This document shows, one piece after another, positions 43,078 to 51,105 of a stretch of DNA of 64,000 bases (positions within the stretch are counted from its first letter, which is position 1; each line of letters opens with the position of its first letter). Below the pieces are notes generated by a model, which was given only the letters and a program-made list of their open reading frames with translations, did not search any database and was not told the origin of the DNA. The translations under genes and the position numbers were made by a program. This DNA is from Arachidicoccus sp. BS20 (GTDB lineage Bacteria; Bacteroidota; Bacteroidia; Chitinophagales; Chitinophagaceae): contig NZ_CP015971.1 of the NCBI RefSeq assembly GCF_001659705.1, positions 434,001-498,000 of the forward strand, given 5' to 3'.

Positions 43078-43974
43078 TCATTGCATTACTTTCCTGAACA
43101 AGCTTTTTAACAGTGCTATTTCATTGGTATAAGTTGTATTCTTCCTGTTGGCAAAGTATAGGGTGTTTTTAAGTCGTTTATGTCCTTTCCAAACGAGCTT
43201 TACTAATCCTTCCTCAATCTCTTTGTTACACAAAAAATCCGGTATCACAGCCATTCCTTTGCCACTACACAAACATCTTATAATAGAGTTCAGATTAGGT
43301 ACGATATAATTGGGGCGAAAGTCGGGTGTATGACCAAAGTTGAGCTGCCAAAACCGGAATAAATGTTCCATATCTCCCGTAGTGCCATACCATTTCTCCT
43401 GCTTCAGCCATTGTTCAGCTTCTGCATATTTTTTTTGTTTTACCAATTTTTGAAACGATTTATCATCCAATTCATTTCCGGCAACCACCACAATGGTTTC
43501 AGAAGAAAATGCCTGATGTTCGATATTGTTGGAACTGCCTTTGTGGGGCGTGATAATCAAATCCAAGATGCCTTTATCAAGGTTATCGAGCATCTCATGA
43601 TAATCGCCAAAGCGGATGATAACATTGAAGGGAAGTGTGGAAATATATTGTTCTAGGGTTATCTGGAATGTTTCAAAGCACATGCCTATGCTGATTGTTG
43701 GCGTATGTTTTTCTGTACTTCGCTGGAAATTATTTTCTGCTTCTTCAAGAAAAGTGAGGCTTTCGGCAATAGCGTTATATAATATTTTGCCCCTTTCTGT
43801 TGGTACTATTTTTCTGCCGGTACGCTCAAAAAGTTTATACCCTACATAATTTTCCAAAGAGCTTAAATGCAGGCTCACGCCCGGTTGTGATATAAACAGA
43901 GCTTCTGCCGCACCGGTAAGCGTTCCTGTATGATAAATAGCTTTAAAAGTGCGGTACCATTCGAGATTAACCAT
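43078..43974 (-). CDS. LysR-type transcriptional regulator
   Basis: The 298-residue protein has the LysR N-terminal helix-turn-helix (GTLTGAAEALFISQPGVSLHL, split across residues 17-37) and the effector-binding domain with typical periplasmic-binding-protein folding (TISIGMCFETFQITL, LDLIITPHKG, SIIRCLCSGKGMAVIPDF). It is divergent from the mdaB-like gene at 44075, with only 100 bp between the start codons, the classic arrangement for a LysR regulator and its target. A perfect dyad at 44012-44035 is a candidate operator. A TACCTTTG -7 element for the lysR transcript lies at 43998-44005 on the minus strand. Confidence 0.93.
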   Translation of the reverse strand: MVNLEWYRTFKAIYHTGTLTGAAEALFISQPGVSLHLSSLENYVGYKLFERTGRKIVPTERGKILYNAIAESLTFLEEAENNFQRSTEKHTPTISIGMCFETFQITLEQYISTLPFNVIIRFGDYHEMLDNLDKGILDLIITPHKGSSNNIEHQAFSSETIVVVAGNELDDKSFQKLVKQKKYAEAEQWLKQEKWYGTTGDMEHLFRFWQLNFGHTPDFRPNYIVPNLNSIIRCLCSGKGMAVIPDFLCNKEIEEGLVKLVWKGHKRLKNTLYFANRKNTTYTNEIALLKSLFRKVMQ

Positions 43975-44011
43975 AATTAAGTATTATTATTATAATACAA
44001 AGGTATAATTC

Positions 44012-44035
44012 ATATTATTTCTGTGATAATAATAT
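44012..44035. promoter_or_regulatory. Candidate LysR operator dyad and mdaB promoter region
   Basis: ATATTATT (44012-44019) and AATAATAT (44028-44035) form a perfect 8-bp dyad with an 8-base centre, fitting the T-N11-A layout of LysR boxes. A plus-strand TAATTTTG (44042-44049), the mdaB -7 element, follows it directly, and the minus-strand TACCTTTG for lysR is 6 bp to the left, so one bound regulator could affect both promoters. Confidence 0.5.
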
Positions 44036-44074
44036 CCAAACTAATTTTGCCTCTCCATTTAATAAAAGGAAAAA

Positions 44075-44689
44075 ATGAAAAAGATATTTATTATCAATGC
44101 GGGGCAGAATTTTGGTCATTCAGGTGGCAGATTCAACAATACCATAACAGATGAAACCCTTGCATTTTTGAGCAATTGGGAAAATGTAGTAATCAAACAG
44201 ACCATTATTTCCAATGGGTACAATCCTGAGGAAGAAGTACAAAAATTTGTTTGGGCTGATGTGGTAATCTACCATACCCCGATATGGTGGTTTCAATTGC
44301 CGCACGGCTTTAAAAAATACATTGATGAGGTGTTTACGGCGGGGCACAAAAAAGGGATTTACCATAGTGATGGTCGTTCGGCAGACAATCCAAAAATAGG
44401 CTATGGAACCGGCGGAATGCTTCATGGACGGTCTTATATGCTTACTACAAGTTGGAACGCGCCGCAGACAGCATTTAGCTTGCCGGGCGAATTTTTTAAC
44501 CTACATAGTGTGGATGAAGGACCATTATTCGGTTTTCATCGCATGAATGCTTTCACAGGGATGCAATCATTAAAGAGTTTTCACTTCCATGATGTAGAGA
44601 AGAACGCCAATATTCCCCGTGATATGAAAGCTTATCGCCATCACTTGGAAGAAGTATTTGAAACAGTATTAAAAGATATAGTGGTATGA
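44075..44689 (+). CDS. MdaB-type NAD(P)H:quinone oxidoreductase (flavodoxin fold)
   Basis: The 204-residue protein resembles MdaB: IFIINAGQNFGHSGGRFNNTI at the N-terminus, ADVVIYHTPIWWFQLPHGFKKYIDEVF at about 67-93 and LTTSWNAPQTAFSLPGEFF near 128-146, split here into the recognisable blocks. It is an FAD-dependent cytoplasmic reductase that carries out two-electron reduction of quinones, avoiding semiquinone radicals. The downstream ygiN-like gene at 44754 reproduces the E. coli mdaB-ygiN pairing. It is divergent from a LysR regulator. The length is close to the E. coli protein (193). Confidence 0.85.
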   Translation: MKKIFIINAGQNFGHSGGRFNNTITDETLAFLSNWENVVIKQTIISNGYNPEEEVQKFVWADVVIYHTPIWWFQLPHGFKKYIDEVFTAGHKKGIYHSDGRSADNPKIGYGTGGMLHGRSYMLTTSWNAPQTAFSLPGEFFNLHSVDEGPLFGFHRMNAFTGMQSLKSFHFHDVEKNANIPRDMKAYRHHLEEVFETVLKDIVV

Positions 44690-44753
44690 AATGACGATAA
44701 AAAATTTTATGCAAAATTCTATCTGACAATTAAAAACAACAGAAAACATACAG

Positions 44754-45041
44754 ATGAAAATATATTTAACTGCCATTATTAAAGCAAAAGAAGCATATCG
44801 GGAGGAGGTATATGCTGTTCTCAAGAATATGGTAAAGCAAACCCTCAAAGAAGAAGCCTGTGAATTGTACGCATTGCATCAAGGTATTGACGACAAAAAC
44901 TTATTCACTTTCTATGAAGTATGGAAAAATAAAGAAGGTCTAGATATTCATAACGGGAAACCATACATCAATGATTTTAGCAAGTTAATCGATGAAAAAT
45001 TACAAGAACAACCAACAATTTTATTGACAACATTAATTTAA
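44754..45041 (+). CDS. YgiN-like quinol monooxygenase (ABM domain)
   Basis: The 95-residue protein is a single antibiotic biosynthesis monooxygenase (ABM) domain: LTAIIKAKEAYREEVYAVLK, EEACELYALHQ, FTFYEVWKNKEGLDIHNGKPYIN, split over about 5-77. ABM enzymes are cofactor-free dimers. In E. coli YgiN re-oxidises menadiol formed by MdaB, and here the gene follows the MdaB-like gene by 64 bp and precedes an aldo/keto reductase by 9 bp. A quinone redox cycle is a reasonable reading; substrate identity is inference. Nothing is missing relative to the family. Confidence 0.85.
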   Translation: MKIYLTAIIKAKEAYREEVYAVLKNMVKQTLKEEACELYALHQGIDDKNLFTFYEVWKNKEGLDIHNGKPYINDFSKLIDEKLQEQPTILLTTLI

Positions 45042-45050
45042 AATACAGAA

Positions 45051-46034
45051 ATGGAATACAGAAAATTAGGGAATACAGATTTAACATTATCGGTAATCAC
45101 ATACGGCGCTTTTGCTATCGGCGGTAATATGTGGGGCGGTAATGAGAAGAAAAATTCAATTGCCTCTGTTCAGGCTTCAATAGACAATGGAGTAACCAGC
45201 ATTGATACCGCGCCTTTCTATGGATTTGGCTTGAGCGAAGAAATGATTGGCGAAGCTATCAAAGGGTATGACCGTAGCAAGATACAGTTATTAACAAAGT
45301 TCGGATTAGTTTGGGACGGCAGTAATGAAGGAAAGGGCGATTTTTTCTTTAATGCGGAAGATAATGGCAAAGTAATGCCCGTTTTTAAATATGCTTCAAA
45401 ACAAAACGTGATTAAGGAGGTAGAAGAAAGTTTAAAACGATTAAATACCGATTATATTGATTTGCTTCAAATTCATTGGGCTGATGCTACTACATCTATT
45501 TCCGAAACTATGGAAGCATTAGAATTGCTGATACAGCAAGGTAAAATCCGTGCGGCAGGTGTGAGTAATTACGGTGTAGCACAAGTTGAAGAAGCCCGTC
45601 AAACGCTGTTTATCGCAAGCAACCAAGTTTCGTACAGTATGCTAAACCGTACGATTGAAAAAGATTTAGTGCCTTACGGTTTAGCCAACCATTTGGGCAT
45701 TATTGCTTACAGCCCTATGGAAAGAGGATTGCTTACAGGCAAATATTTCAAGGGTGGCGCGTTGAAAGAAAACGACCACAGGCACGGTTATTTCCAACAA
45801 TTTGAGTTAAATAAGGTACAGGCATTTTTAGAAACCATCATGCCTATTGCAGTCGAAAAAAGAGTTTCGCTTGCTCAATTAGTTTTGCGTTGGACAAGTT
45901 TACAGAAGGGAATTACTGTGGTATTGGCGGGTGCAAGAAATGCTGAACAAGCGATTTCCAATGCCAATGCAATAAACATTCATTTATCCGACAGTGAAAT
46001 GGAATTTATTAATCAAGAGCTATCAAAAATATAA
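45051..46034 (+). CDS. Aldo/keto reductase
   Basis: The 327-residue protein is a TIM-barrel AKR: MEYRKLGNTDLTLSVITYGAFAIGG at the start, active-site DTAPFYGFGLSEEMIGEA with Asp and Tyr near 51-55, Lys in LLTKFGL near 83, and His in DLLQIHWAD near 131. The NADPH-binding C-terminal block QLVLRWTSLQKGITVVLAGARN is present in two parts. It reduces aldehydes or ketones in the cytoplasm. It is the last gene of the lysR-controlled mdaB-ygiN-AKR unit, 9 bp after ygiN, and is followed by a terminator hairpin at 46132. Confidence 0.93.
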   Translation: MEYRKLGNTDLTLSVITYGAFAIGGNMWGGNEKKNSIASVQASIDNGVTSIDTAPFYGFGLSEEMIGEAIKGYDRSKIQLLTKFGLVWDGSNEGKGDFFFNAEDNGKVMPVFKYASKQNVIKEVEESLKRLNTDYIDLLQIHWADATTSISETMEALELLIQQGKIRAAGVSNYGVAQVEEARQTLFIASNQVSYSMLNRTIEKDLVPYGLANHLGIIAYSPMERGLLTGKYFKGGALKENDHRHGYFQQFELNKVQAFLETIMPIAVEKRVSLAQLVLRWTSLQKGITVVLAGARNAEQAISNANAINIHLSDSEMEFINQELSKI

Positions 46035-46131
46035 TAAAACAAGCACTGTTTCACAAAGTGTGCTAATGACCATCAATGTATGATTAAATCCTCAATGGAA
46101 AAATTTGGAAATACACAAAAAAGCAGCAATC

Positions 46132-46165
46132 CTTTACCACAGCATCGTCTGTGGTAAAGTTTATT
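46132..46165 (+). terminator. Terminator after aldo/keto reductase
   Basis: CTTTACCACAG (46132-46142) and CTGTGGTAAAG (46149-46159) form a perfect 11-bp stem with a 6-base loop, followed by a T-rich run. It separates the reductase unit from the convergent SRPBCC gene. Confidence 0.75.
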
Positions 46166-46194
46166 TTAAGATTATTGTTCGCGCTCTTTTAGAT

Positions 46195-46689
46195 TCATTT
46201 TCCTACTTCAAAATACACATCCAGATTTTTCAATGCCATTGTAAAGCCCTCTTTGAAGCCCATTTCAATCATCTTCTCCATACGTTCAAGAGATTCATTA
46301 TAAATAGAAACAAACACTGTTGTAATGCCGCTTTGTTGGCTGAAATTTAAATCCCAATCAGAACCCGGCAATACAGGATTTTCATCCTTGTCTGCAAAAG
46401 CATTCAACATTTTGAAATTGGTTTTCGGGCTAATCGAAGTATATTCCTGAATACCCCAATGCTCCTGACCTTCAGGACTTACCATTGCGTAGAACCTTCG
46501 TCCGCCCACTTTGAAATCCATATACTTGGTGCGCGATGTAAAGGGCTTTGGCGCCCACCACTGGTCAATGATTTCTGGTTTTGTAAAAGCATCCCAAACC
46601 AAATCACGCGGTGCATCAAATTCACGTTGAATGTTAATCGTGTTGTTTTCTCTGTTTACGATAAAATCGAATAATAAATTGCTGTTCAT
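46195..46689 (-). CDS. SRPBCC/AHSA1 domain protein
   Basis: The 164-residue protein is an Aha1-type SRPBCC (START-like) domain: [28 protein letters not shown] near 20-48, in two blocks, [19 protein letters not shown] and the C-terminal helix [21 protein letters not shown]. Such proteins bind hydrophobic ligands and often sit in ArsR-led operons with unknown function. I start at the ATG at 46689 (MNSNLLFDF); an earlier Met at 46746 would overlap the preceding gene and adds residues unlike the family. It is the last gene of the ArsR-led operon and converges with the aldo/keto reductase. Confidence 0.88.
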   Translation of the reverse strand: MNSNLLFDFIVNRENNTINIQREFDAPRDLVWDAFTKPEIIDQWWAPKPFTSRTKYMDFKVGGRRFYAMVSPEGQEHWGIQEYTSISPKTNFKMLNAFADKDENPVLPGSDWDLNFSQQSGITTVFVSIYNESLERMEKMIEMGFKEGFTMALKNLDVYFEVGK

Positions 46690-46723
46690 TTCGCTAAGTT
46701 TTATTGTGATAAATATTGAGTTA

Positions 46724-47149
46724 TCATATTGTCTGCCCAACACCATCTTTTATAGCTGCTGCAAGCACATCAAGGTTTATATCGTTCAGTGTTTTAAATT
46801 TAATGCAATACCCTGTAACGCTTGCTTTGCCAAGCTTTTCCTTGTATGTTTTTGCCAAATAGGCTTTATCCTTTATACCCATGATATAAACCGAAATGCC
46901 CGTTGTATTGGCACTAATGCCAATTTGGTAAAAATCTTTGCTTGTTCCGTCAGCGTATTTTATGGCGTATGAACCATAGCCGATATTGGGATTGGTAACA
47001 ATTTTACCTTGAGCGTCTTTGCCATCCAAAAACCATAATTTACTATTCGGCAAAATTTGAAGTATGCGCTCGTGTAACGCTTGCATTTCGCTGCGTTTTG
47101 GTTCGGGCAGGCTCGCGATATACTGTTTGATTTGCTCTTGTGTGTTCAT
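46724..47149 (-). CDS. DUF1801 (YdhG-like) protein
   Basis: The 141-residue protein matches DUF1801: [21 protein letters not shown] at the start, [12 protein letters not shown] and [17 protein letters not shown] in the middle, and a C-terminal [19 protein letters not shown]. The fold is TATA-box-binding/SRPBCC-like, biochemical role unknown. It is one of the usual companions of ArsR/AHSA1 operons, lying 22 bp after the hydrolase gene and 34 bp before the SRPBCC gene. No signal peptide is present, so it is probably cytoplasmic. Confidence 0.85.
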   Translation of the reverse strand: MNTQEQIKQYIASLPEPKRSEMQALHERILQILPNSKLWFLDGKDAQGKIVTNPNIGYGSYAIKYADGTSKDFYQIGISANTTGISVYIMGIKDKAYLAKTYKEKLGKASVTGYCIKFKTLNDINLDVLAAAIKDGVGQTI

Positions 47150-47171
47150 TTTTCTTTAACTAAGCGTACAC

Positions 47172-48050
47172 TTATTTTAAAAAGCCATTCAATAAATCCA
47201 AAATTGTTTTTGTCTGCATCATCAGGCTCACATGCCCTTGTGCGGGAATAATGGCTAATTGCGACTTTGGCATTGGCGCTAAATCAGCAGCAATACCACC
47301 ACCTAATAATTGATAAGTCTTCATTAATTCAACTTTATCTAAGCCATCATTGTCGCCCGAAATAAGTAATACAGGCGATTTGATTTTTGCAATATTAGAA
47401 TCTCCCACATTGAATGGTACATCTGCAAAAGCAATCATTTGCTCTACAAATTTATGCCACTTGCTTGTATCGGGTGCTACCGCATCGTACGCAGTTTTTA
47501 AAGGTGTGTTATCAAAAAATTCCGGTTTAAAATTTTTAAATGCACCATTTACAACAGGCAGCCAGCCACTGCTTTTATAAGTGGAAGAAATGATTACTAA
47601 TTTCCTTAACCGCTTTGGATAATTTACGGCAAATTGATAAGCCACAGAGCCGCCCATGCTATATCCTGCAACATCTGCACTGTCAATTTTTAAGTAATCC
47701 ATTACTCCTTTCACATCACTTGCCAATGTATCAATGTCTAATTTTCTGTCTGAATACGGCGAATGTCCATGCCCTTGCATTTCAATGGCAATCACTTTTC
47801 TTGTTTTTGACAATTCGGGAATTAATTGTCCCCAATTCATCTCAATAGTATAAAAAGCCCCATGAAGCAGAATGATTGGTCTGCCTTCGCCATATACTTC
47901 GTAATAAACTTTGATGCCATTAACAGGCGCGTATCCGCTAACTGAAGATTTGATTTGTTGTGCGCTTAATTGCGATGTTGTAAACATAACAATTGCAATG
48001 AGCATTATTGGTTTAAGAGGATTGAGCGATTTGAATAAATTGTTGTTCAT
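47172..48050 (-). CDS. Exported alpha/beta hydrolase
   Basis: The 292-residue protein has a signal peptide (SQLSAQQ, near 25-31) and an alpha/beta hydrolase fold: oxyanion HGAFYTIEMNWG, nucleophile Ser in VAGYSMGGSVAYQ near 130, acid Asp in ISGDNDGLDKVE, and His in QGHVSLMMQ near the C-terminus. The catalytic triad is intact. Substrate is unknown; esterase, lactonase or C-C bond hydrolase are all possible. It lies 12 bp after the DoxX-like gene and 22 bp before the DUF1801 gene in the ArsR-led operon. Confidence 0.9.
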   Translation of the reverse strand: MNNNLFKSLNPLKPIMLIAIVMFTTSQLSAQQIKSSVSGYAPVNGIKVYYEVYGEGRPIILLHGAFYTIEMNWGQLIPELSKTRKVIAIEMQGHGHSPYSDRKLDIDTLASDVKGVMDYLKIDSADVAGYSMGGSVAYQFAVNYPKRLRKLVIISSTYKSSGWLPVVNGAFKNFKPEFFDNTPLKTAYDAVAPDTSKWHKFVEQMIAFADVPFNVGDSNIAKIKSPVLLISGDNDGLDKVELMKTYQLLGGGIAADLAPMPKSQLAIIPAQGHVSLMMQTKTILDLLNGFLK

Positions 48051-48062
48051 TTTATTTTTATT

Positions 48063-48449
48063 TTACTGTAAAACAATTTTTCTGCTCGCAGGTCTTAAAT
48101 ACCACGATATTATTGTGAGCATTAAAAGAAATAACGATGGAAATATTGCATCAATGGAATCGCCCGATGCAATATGCGAAAATATCGCTCCCGACATGAT
48201 AAAGAAAAAACCTGCGTAAGCCCATTCTTTTACTAAAGGAAATTTAGGAACAAGCACAGCTATCGTTCCCAAAATTTTCCAGATGCCCAATATTACCAGA
48301 AGATAAATCGGATAACCTAAATGTGTAACCATTTCAGCGCCGCCTTGTCCTGCTTGCATTTTAAACAACTGTCCTATTCCTGTTGCTGTCATTCCCAACG
48401 CAAGCCAAACAGTGGCAATCCAATAAATGATTTTATTTCTCTTTGACAT
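48063..48449 (-). CDS. DoxX family membrane protein
   Basis: The 128-residue protein has four likely membrane helices (about 8-28, 45-68, 75-92, 100-118) and DoxX features: WLALGMTATGIGQLFKM in the first helix region, THLGYPIYLLVILGIWKILG and FPLVKEWAYAGFFFIMSGA. DoxX-like proteins are linked to thiosulfate:quinone oxidation in archaea but have unclear roles in bacteria. It follows the SRPBCC gene at 48456..48920 by 6 bp in the ArsR-led operon. Confidence 0.88.
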   Translation of the reverse strand: MSKRNKIIYWIATVWLALGMTATGIGQLFKMQAGQGGAEMVTHLGYPIYLLVILGIWKILGTIAVLVPKFPLVKEWAYAGFFFIMSGAIFSHIASGDSIDAIFPSLFLLMLTIISWYLRPASRKIVLQ

Positions 48450-48455
48450 AGCGTG

Positions 48456-48920
48456 TTATTTTAATTTGCTTACAGCTTCCTGCAATCTGTCGTGCGCCAT
48501 ATTAATGCCTTGTGCAAAAGGCATTTTCAGCACTTCATCTCTTTGTGCAGCCGATTCATAAATGGTGTGAATATTCAGTTTGCTTGTGCCATCGGTTAAT
48601 CTTTCAAATTCGTAAACTTCCAACTGAACACCAAAAGGCGTGTTGTCCATTTCAAATGTGCGCGTGATTTTTTTGTTGGAAATAAATTCATGAATCGTTC
48701 CGTTTGCACTAAACACAACATTGCCGTTATATGTTGTTTCCAACCGGTAACTACCATGCTTTTTACTTTCCAGTTTCAACACTTTTGTTCCCATCCACTG
48801 TTCCAGCAATCCGGCTTCCGTGTAGGCTTTAAAAACCAATTCCACAGGCAAATCAAATTCCCGTGTTATTAATAAATCCTGTTTGCCTTCTTCGGCATTC
48901 ACTTTTGTTTTGAGTTCCAT
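48456..48920 (-). CDS. SRPBCC/AHSA1 domain protein, second copy in operon
   Basis: The 154-residue protein is another Aha1-type domain: LLITREFDLPVELVFKAYTE near 17-36, LLEQWMGTKVLKLESKKHGSYRLET, and the C-terminal MPFAQGINMAHDRLQEAVSKL. It directly follows the ArsR-type regulator gene (5 bp), the most common arrangement of this family in Bacteroidota. It shares the fold but little sequence with the SRPBCC protein at the far end of the same operon. Ligand unknown. Confidence 0.9.
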   Translation of the reverse strand: MELKTKVNAEEGKQDLLITREFDLPVELVFKAYTEAGLLEQWMGTKVLKLESKKHGSYRLETTYNGNVVFSANGTIHEFISNKKITRTFEMDNTPFGVQLEVYEFERLTDGTSKLNIHTIYESAAQRDEVLKMPFAQGINMAHDRLQEAVSKLK

Positions 48921-48925
48921 ATAGC

Positions 48926-49243
48926 TTATTTTTTGTTTTGCATTTTTTTCATAACAGCTTCCAGTTGGTCAAAACGGTCTTCCCACATTTTGCGGAACTG
49001 GTTCAGCCATTTATCAATCTCTTTCATTTTTTTTACTTCAAGCTGATAATAAATTTCCCTGCCTTTCTGTTCCTGCTTTACCAATTCACACTCCGTCAAA
49101 ATGCGTAAATGCTTTGACACCGCCTGCCTTGTAGTGTGAAAATTTTCTGCAATAGCATTCGGCGTCATCGCTTGCACGGCAATCAATGCAATGATTGCTC
49201 GTCTTGTAGGGTCGGCTATTGCCTGAAAAATATCTCTTCTCAT
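48926..49243 (-). CDS. ArsR-family winged-helix regulator
   Basis: The 105-residue protein has the ArsR winged helix: [20 protein letters not shown], then [23 protein letters not shown] and the wing [16 protein letters not shown]. No metal-binding ELCVCDL motif is seen, so it is of the non-metal, AHSA1-associated subgroup. I use the ATG at 49243 because the earlier candidate at 49282 lies in the promoter spacer. It heads a six-gene operon running to 46195. Three GTTGC/GCAAC half-sites overlap its promoter (49264-49299), which suggests autoregulation. Confidence 0.9.
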   Translation of the reverse strand: MRRDIFQAIADPTRRAIIALIAVQAMTPNAIAENFHTTRQAVSKHLRILTECELVKQEQKGREIYYQLEVKKMKEIDKWLNQFRKMWEDRFDQLEAVMKKMQNKK

Positions 49244-49263
49244 CTTTTTTATGAAACCTTTCG

Positions 49264-49299
49264 GTTGCAAATATAAGCGCAACTTTTTGGTTGCACAAA
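49264..49299 (-). promoter_or_regulatory. Promoter and likely ArsR operator of the SRPBCC operon
   Basis: On the minus strand TTTG (49296-49299) and TATATTTG (49268-49275) are separated by 20 bp, an exact Bacteroidota -33/-7 promoter. GTTGC/GCAAC half-sites at 49264-49268, 49279-49283 and 49290-49294 alternate in orientation and overlap it, so a dimeric regulator bound here would block RNA polymerase. Confidence 0.7.
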
Positions 49300-49427
49300 A
49301 TTTATTTTTAATTTTTTTGTTGTTACATAGAGTCTCACGAAGAAATTACATGGAGTTACTCAGAGAAAACCTTTATGAAACTTTGTATAATAATTCAATC
49401 AACATTTGATTTTCGTAACTTTGAAAA

Positions 49428-50319
49428 ATGGATAAGACGCAAACGCTTGAAGAATTTTATAAAGCAAAACTCAATTGGGTTCCCGATAACATCCGAAAAG
49501 AAATCGGTCACTTCAATGTTTTTCGTTTGGACGATTTTGTCGGTCGTCATTCAAAACCCATTCCATACAGCCGAAAAGATTATTTTAAAATCAGCCTCAT
49601 TATTGGGAAAAACAAGGTGCATTATGCCGATAAAATTATCGAGATAAAGAAGCAGGCGTTGTTTTTTGCCAATCCGCAAATACCATACAATTGGGAAAAG
49701 CTGAACGACCAACAAACAGGATTTTTCTGCGTGTTCACGCCTGCGTTTTTTCATCATTTCGGCAACCTGAAAGATTACGAAGTTTTTCACGCCTGTTTTT
49801 GAATTGACCAACGAGCAGCTTAAAAAAGTAAAGCAAATCTTCACCAAAATGCAGGAAGAAATTGACTCTTCCTATATTCATAAATACGATGCGCTGCGCA
49901 ATCTGGTGTTTGAAATTTTGCATTATACTTTAAAAATGCAGCCATCCATCAATACCGAAAAACAACAAACCAACGCTTCGTACAGAACCGCCATTTTGTT
50001 TTTAGAATTATTGGAACGGCAATTCCCTATCGAAGATGTTAGGCAAAGATTGAGTTTCCGTTCGCCGTCAGATTTTGCTCATCAGCTTTCTATTCACGTT
50101 AATCATCTCAACCGCGCTGTCAAAGAAACTACCGAGAAAACTACTTCCGAAATTATTGCCGAGCGTGTGTTGCAGGAAGCTAAAATTCTGCTGAAGCATA
50201 CCGAATGGAATGTTTCCGAAATCGCTTTTGCGCTGGGTTTTACGGAAGTTACACACTTCAATAATTTCTTTAAGAAGCATACGAATATTAATCCGATGAC
50301 TTTCAGGAAAGGCGAGTGA
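49428..50319 (+). pseudogene. AraC-family regulator with disrupted frame
   Basis: Two adjoining frames make one AraC-type regulator. The first (49428-49802) is the cupin-like N-terminal sensor (FNVFRLDDFVGRHSKPIPYS, IGKNKVHYADKI, QIPYNWEKL, FFCVFTPAFFHHF). The second (49804-50319) is the linker and the double helix-turn-helix (FAHQLSIHVNHLNRAVKETT, EIAFALGFTEVTHFNNFFKKHTN). The break is near 49786-49791, where DYEVF switches frame to TPVFELTNEQLKK, so some bases are missing or extra. A 10-bp TTCACGCCTG at the break repeats one at 49734. An internal TTG could also let the second half be made separately. The halves are otherwise well preserved. Confidence 0.7.
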
Positions 50320-50365
50320 TATGTTTGGTACGACAAAATAATTGTATTTTTGAACCACACTTTCA

Positions 50366-51001
50366 ATGAAGAAAATCAAAGATGAATTACAAAATATCAT
50401 TTTCGGAAATGGAGAAGATGGCAGTCAAAGCCAACTCAAAGCCGCGCAAAATTTCCTTAGAAGAAATGCGCAAACAGGCTTCGGAACTGAAAAACAAAAG
50501 CATCTCAAAAGTGAAGAAGAAATCGGCTTAATTGCTTTTGCACACAAAGAAGACCTGTTCTATACAGACAACATTTCTGAAAACGATTTTATCAGCTCCG
50601 GTGCGGAACAACGTGTTTACCGCTACAACGACAACTCCGTTATAAAATTAAACGATAGTATTTTCTACGAATACTGGCTGGACTATTTCAACAGTTTACT
50701 TATTCATAATTACTTCTTTCAATCCACTGCTTATACATTCTTAGGATTTACAATTAAAGACAATAATTTGTTTGCCGTTGTGAAACAAGATTTCATTATT
50801 GCAAATGAAAACACCCATCTTGATTCCGTAAAACAGTTTTTAGCCTACAACGGGTTTCGCAATACGCGCAACAACGATTATTTCAATAACGAATTAGGAT
50901 TGATATTTGAAGATTTGCATGATGAGAATGTACTTTCCAAAAATGGAATCCTCTATTTTATTGATACTGTTTTTTATCTCACAAAAGAATTTTATCCTTA
51001 A
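50366..51001 (+). CDS. Polyvalent-protein-type kinase-like protein
   Basis: The 211-residue protein looks like the small kinase-like domain of phage and plasmid 'polyvalent' proteins. A nucleotide-binding N-lobe is suggested by SSGAEQRVYRYNDNSVIKLND near 77-97, with Lys in VIKL. The C-lobe has LGLIFEDLHDENVLSKNG near 178-195 in place of the HRD loop, with Asp and Asn spaced as in kinases, and LYFIDTVF in place of DFG. No transmembrane or DNA-binding segment is seen. It stands alone between the AraC pseudogene and an SDR gene, with 46 bp before it. Kinase activity is inference from motif spacing. Confidence 0.6.
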   Translation: MKKIKDELQNIIFGNGEDGSQSQLKAAQNFLRRNAQTGFGTEKQKHLKSEEEIGLIAFAHKEDLFYTDNISENDFISSGAEQRVYRYNDNSVIKLNDSIFYEYWLDYFNSLLIHNYFFQSTAYTFLGFTIKDNNLFAVVKQDFIIANENTHLDSVKQFLAYNGFRNTRNNDYFNNELGLIFEDLHDENVLSKNGILYFIDTVFYLTKEFYP

Positions 51002-51076
51002 AGATAAATGATTCATCTGTTTGATTTTCGTAAGGTATTGTTTGCATTTCGTTAGCAGCAAGGCTTTGCGGCGCTC

Positions 51077-51084
51077 TACCTTTG
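51077..51084 (+). promoter_or_regulatory. -7 promoter element (TACCTTTG) for SDR gene
   Basis: TACCTTTG fits TAnnTTTG exactly and lies 21 bp before the ATG at 51106. A recognisable -33 TTTG at the correct distance is lacking. Confidence 0.45.
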
Positions 51085-51105
51085 TGCCATCAAAAACAGA
51101 AAATT

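Noticed and set aside
49330-49372. Half of a cacagagtt-type dispersed repeat upstream of the AraC gene
   Set aside because: The sequence resembles such repeats, but no inverse arm could be paired, so it is not listed as a feature.
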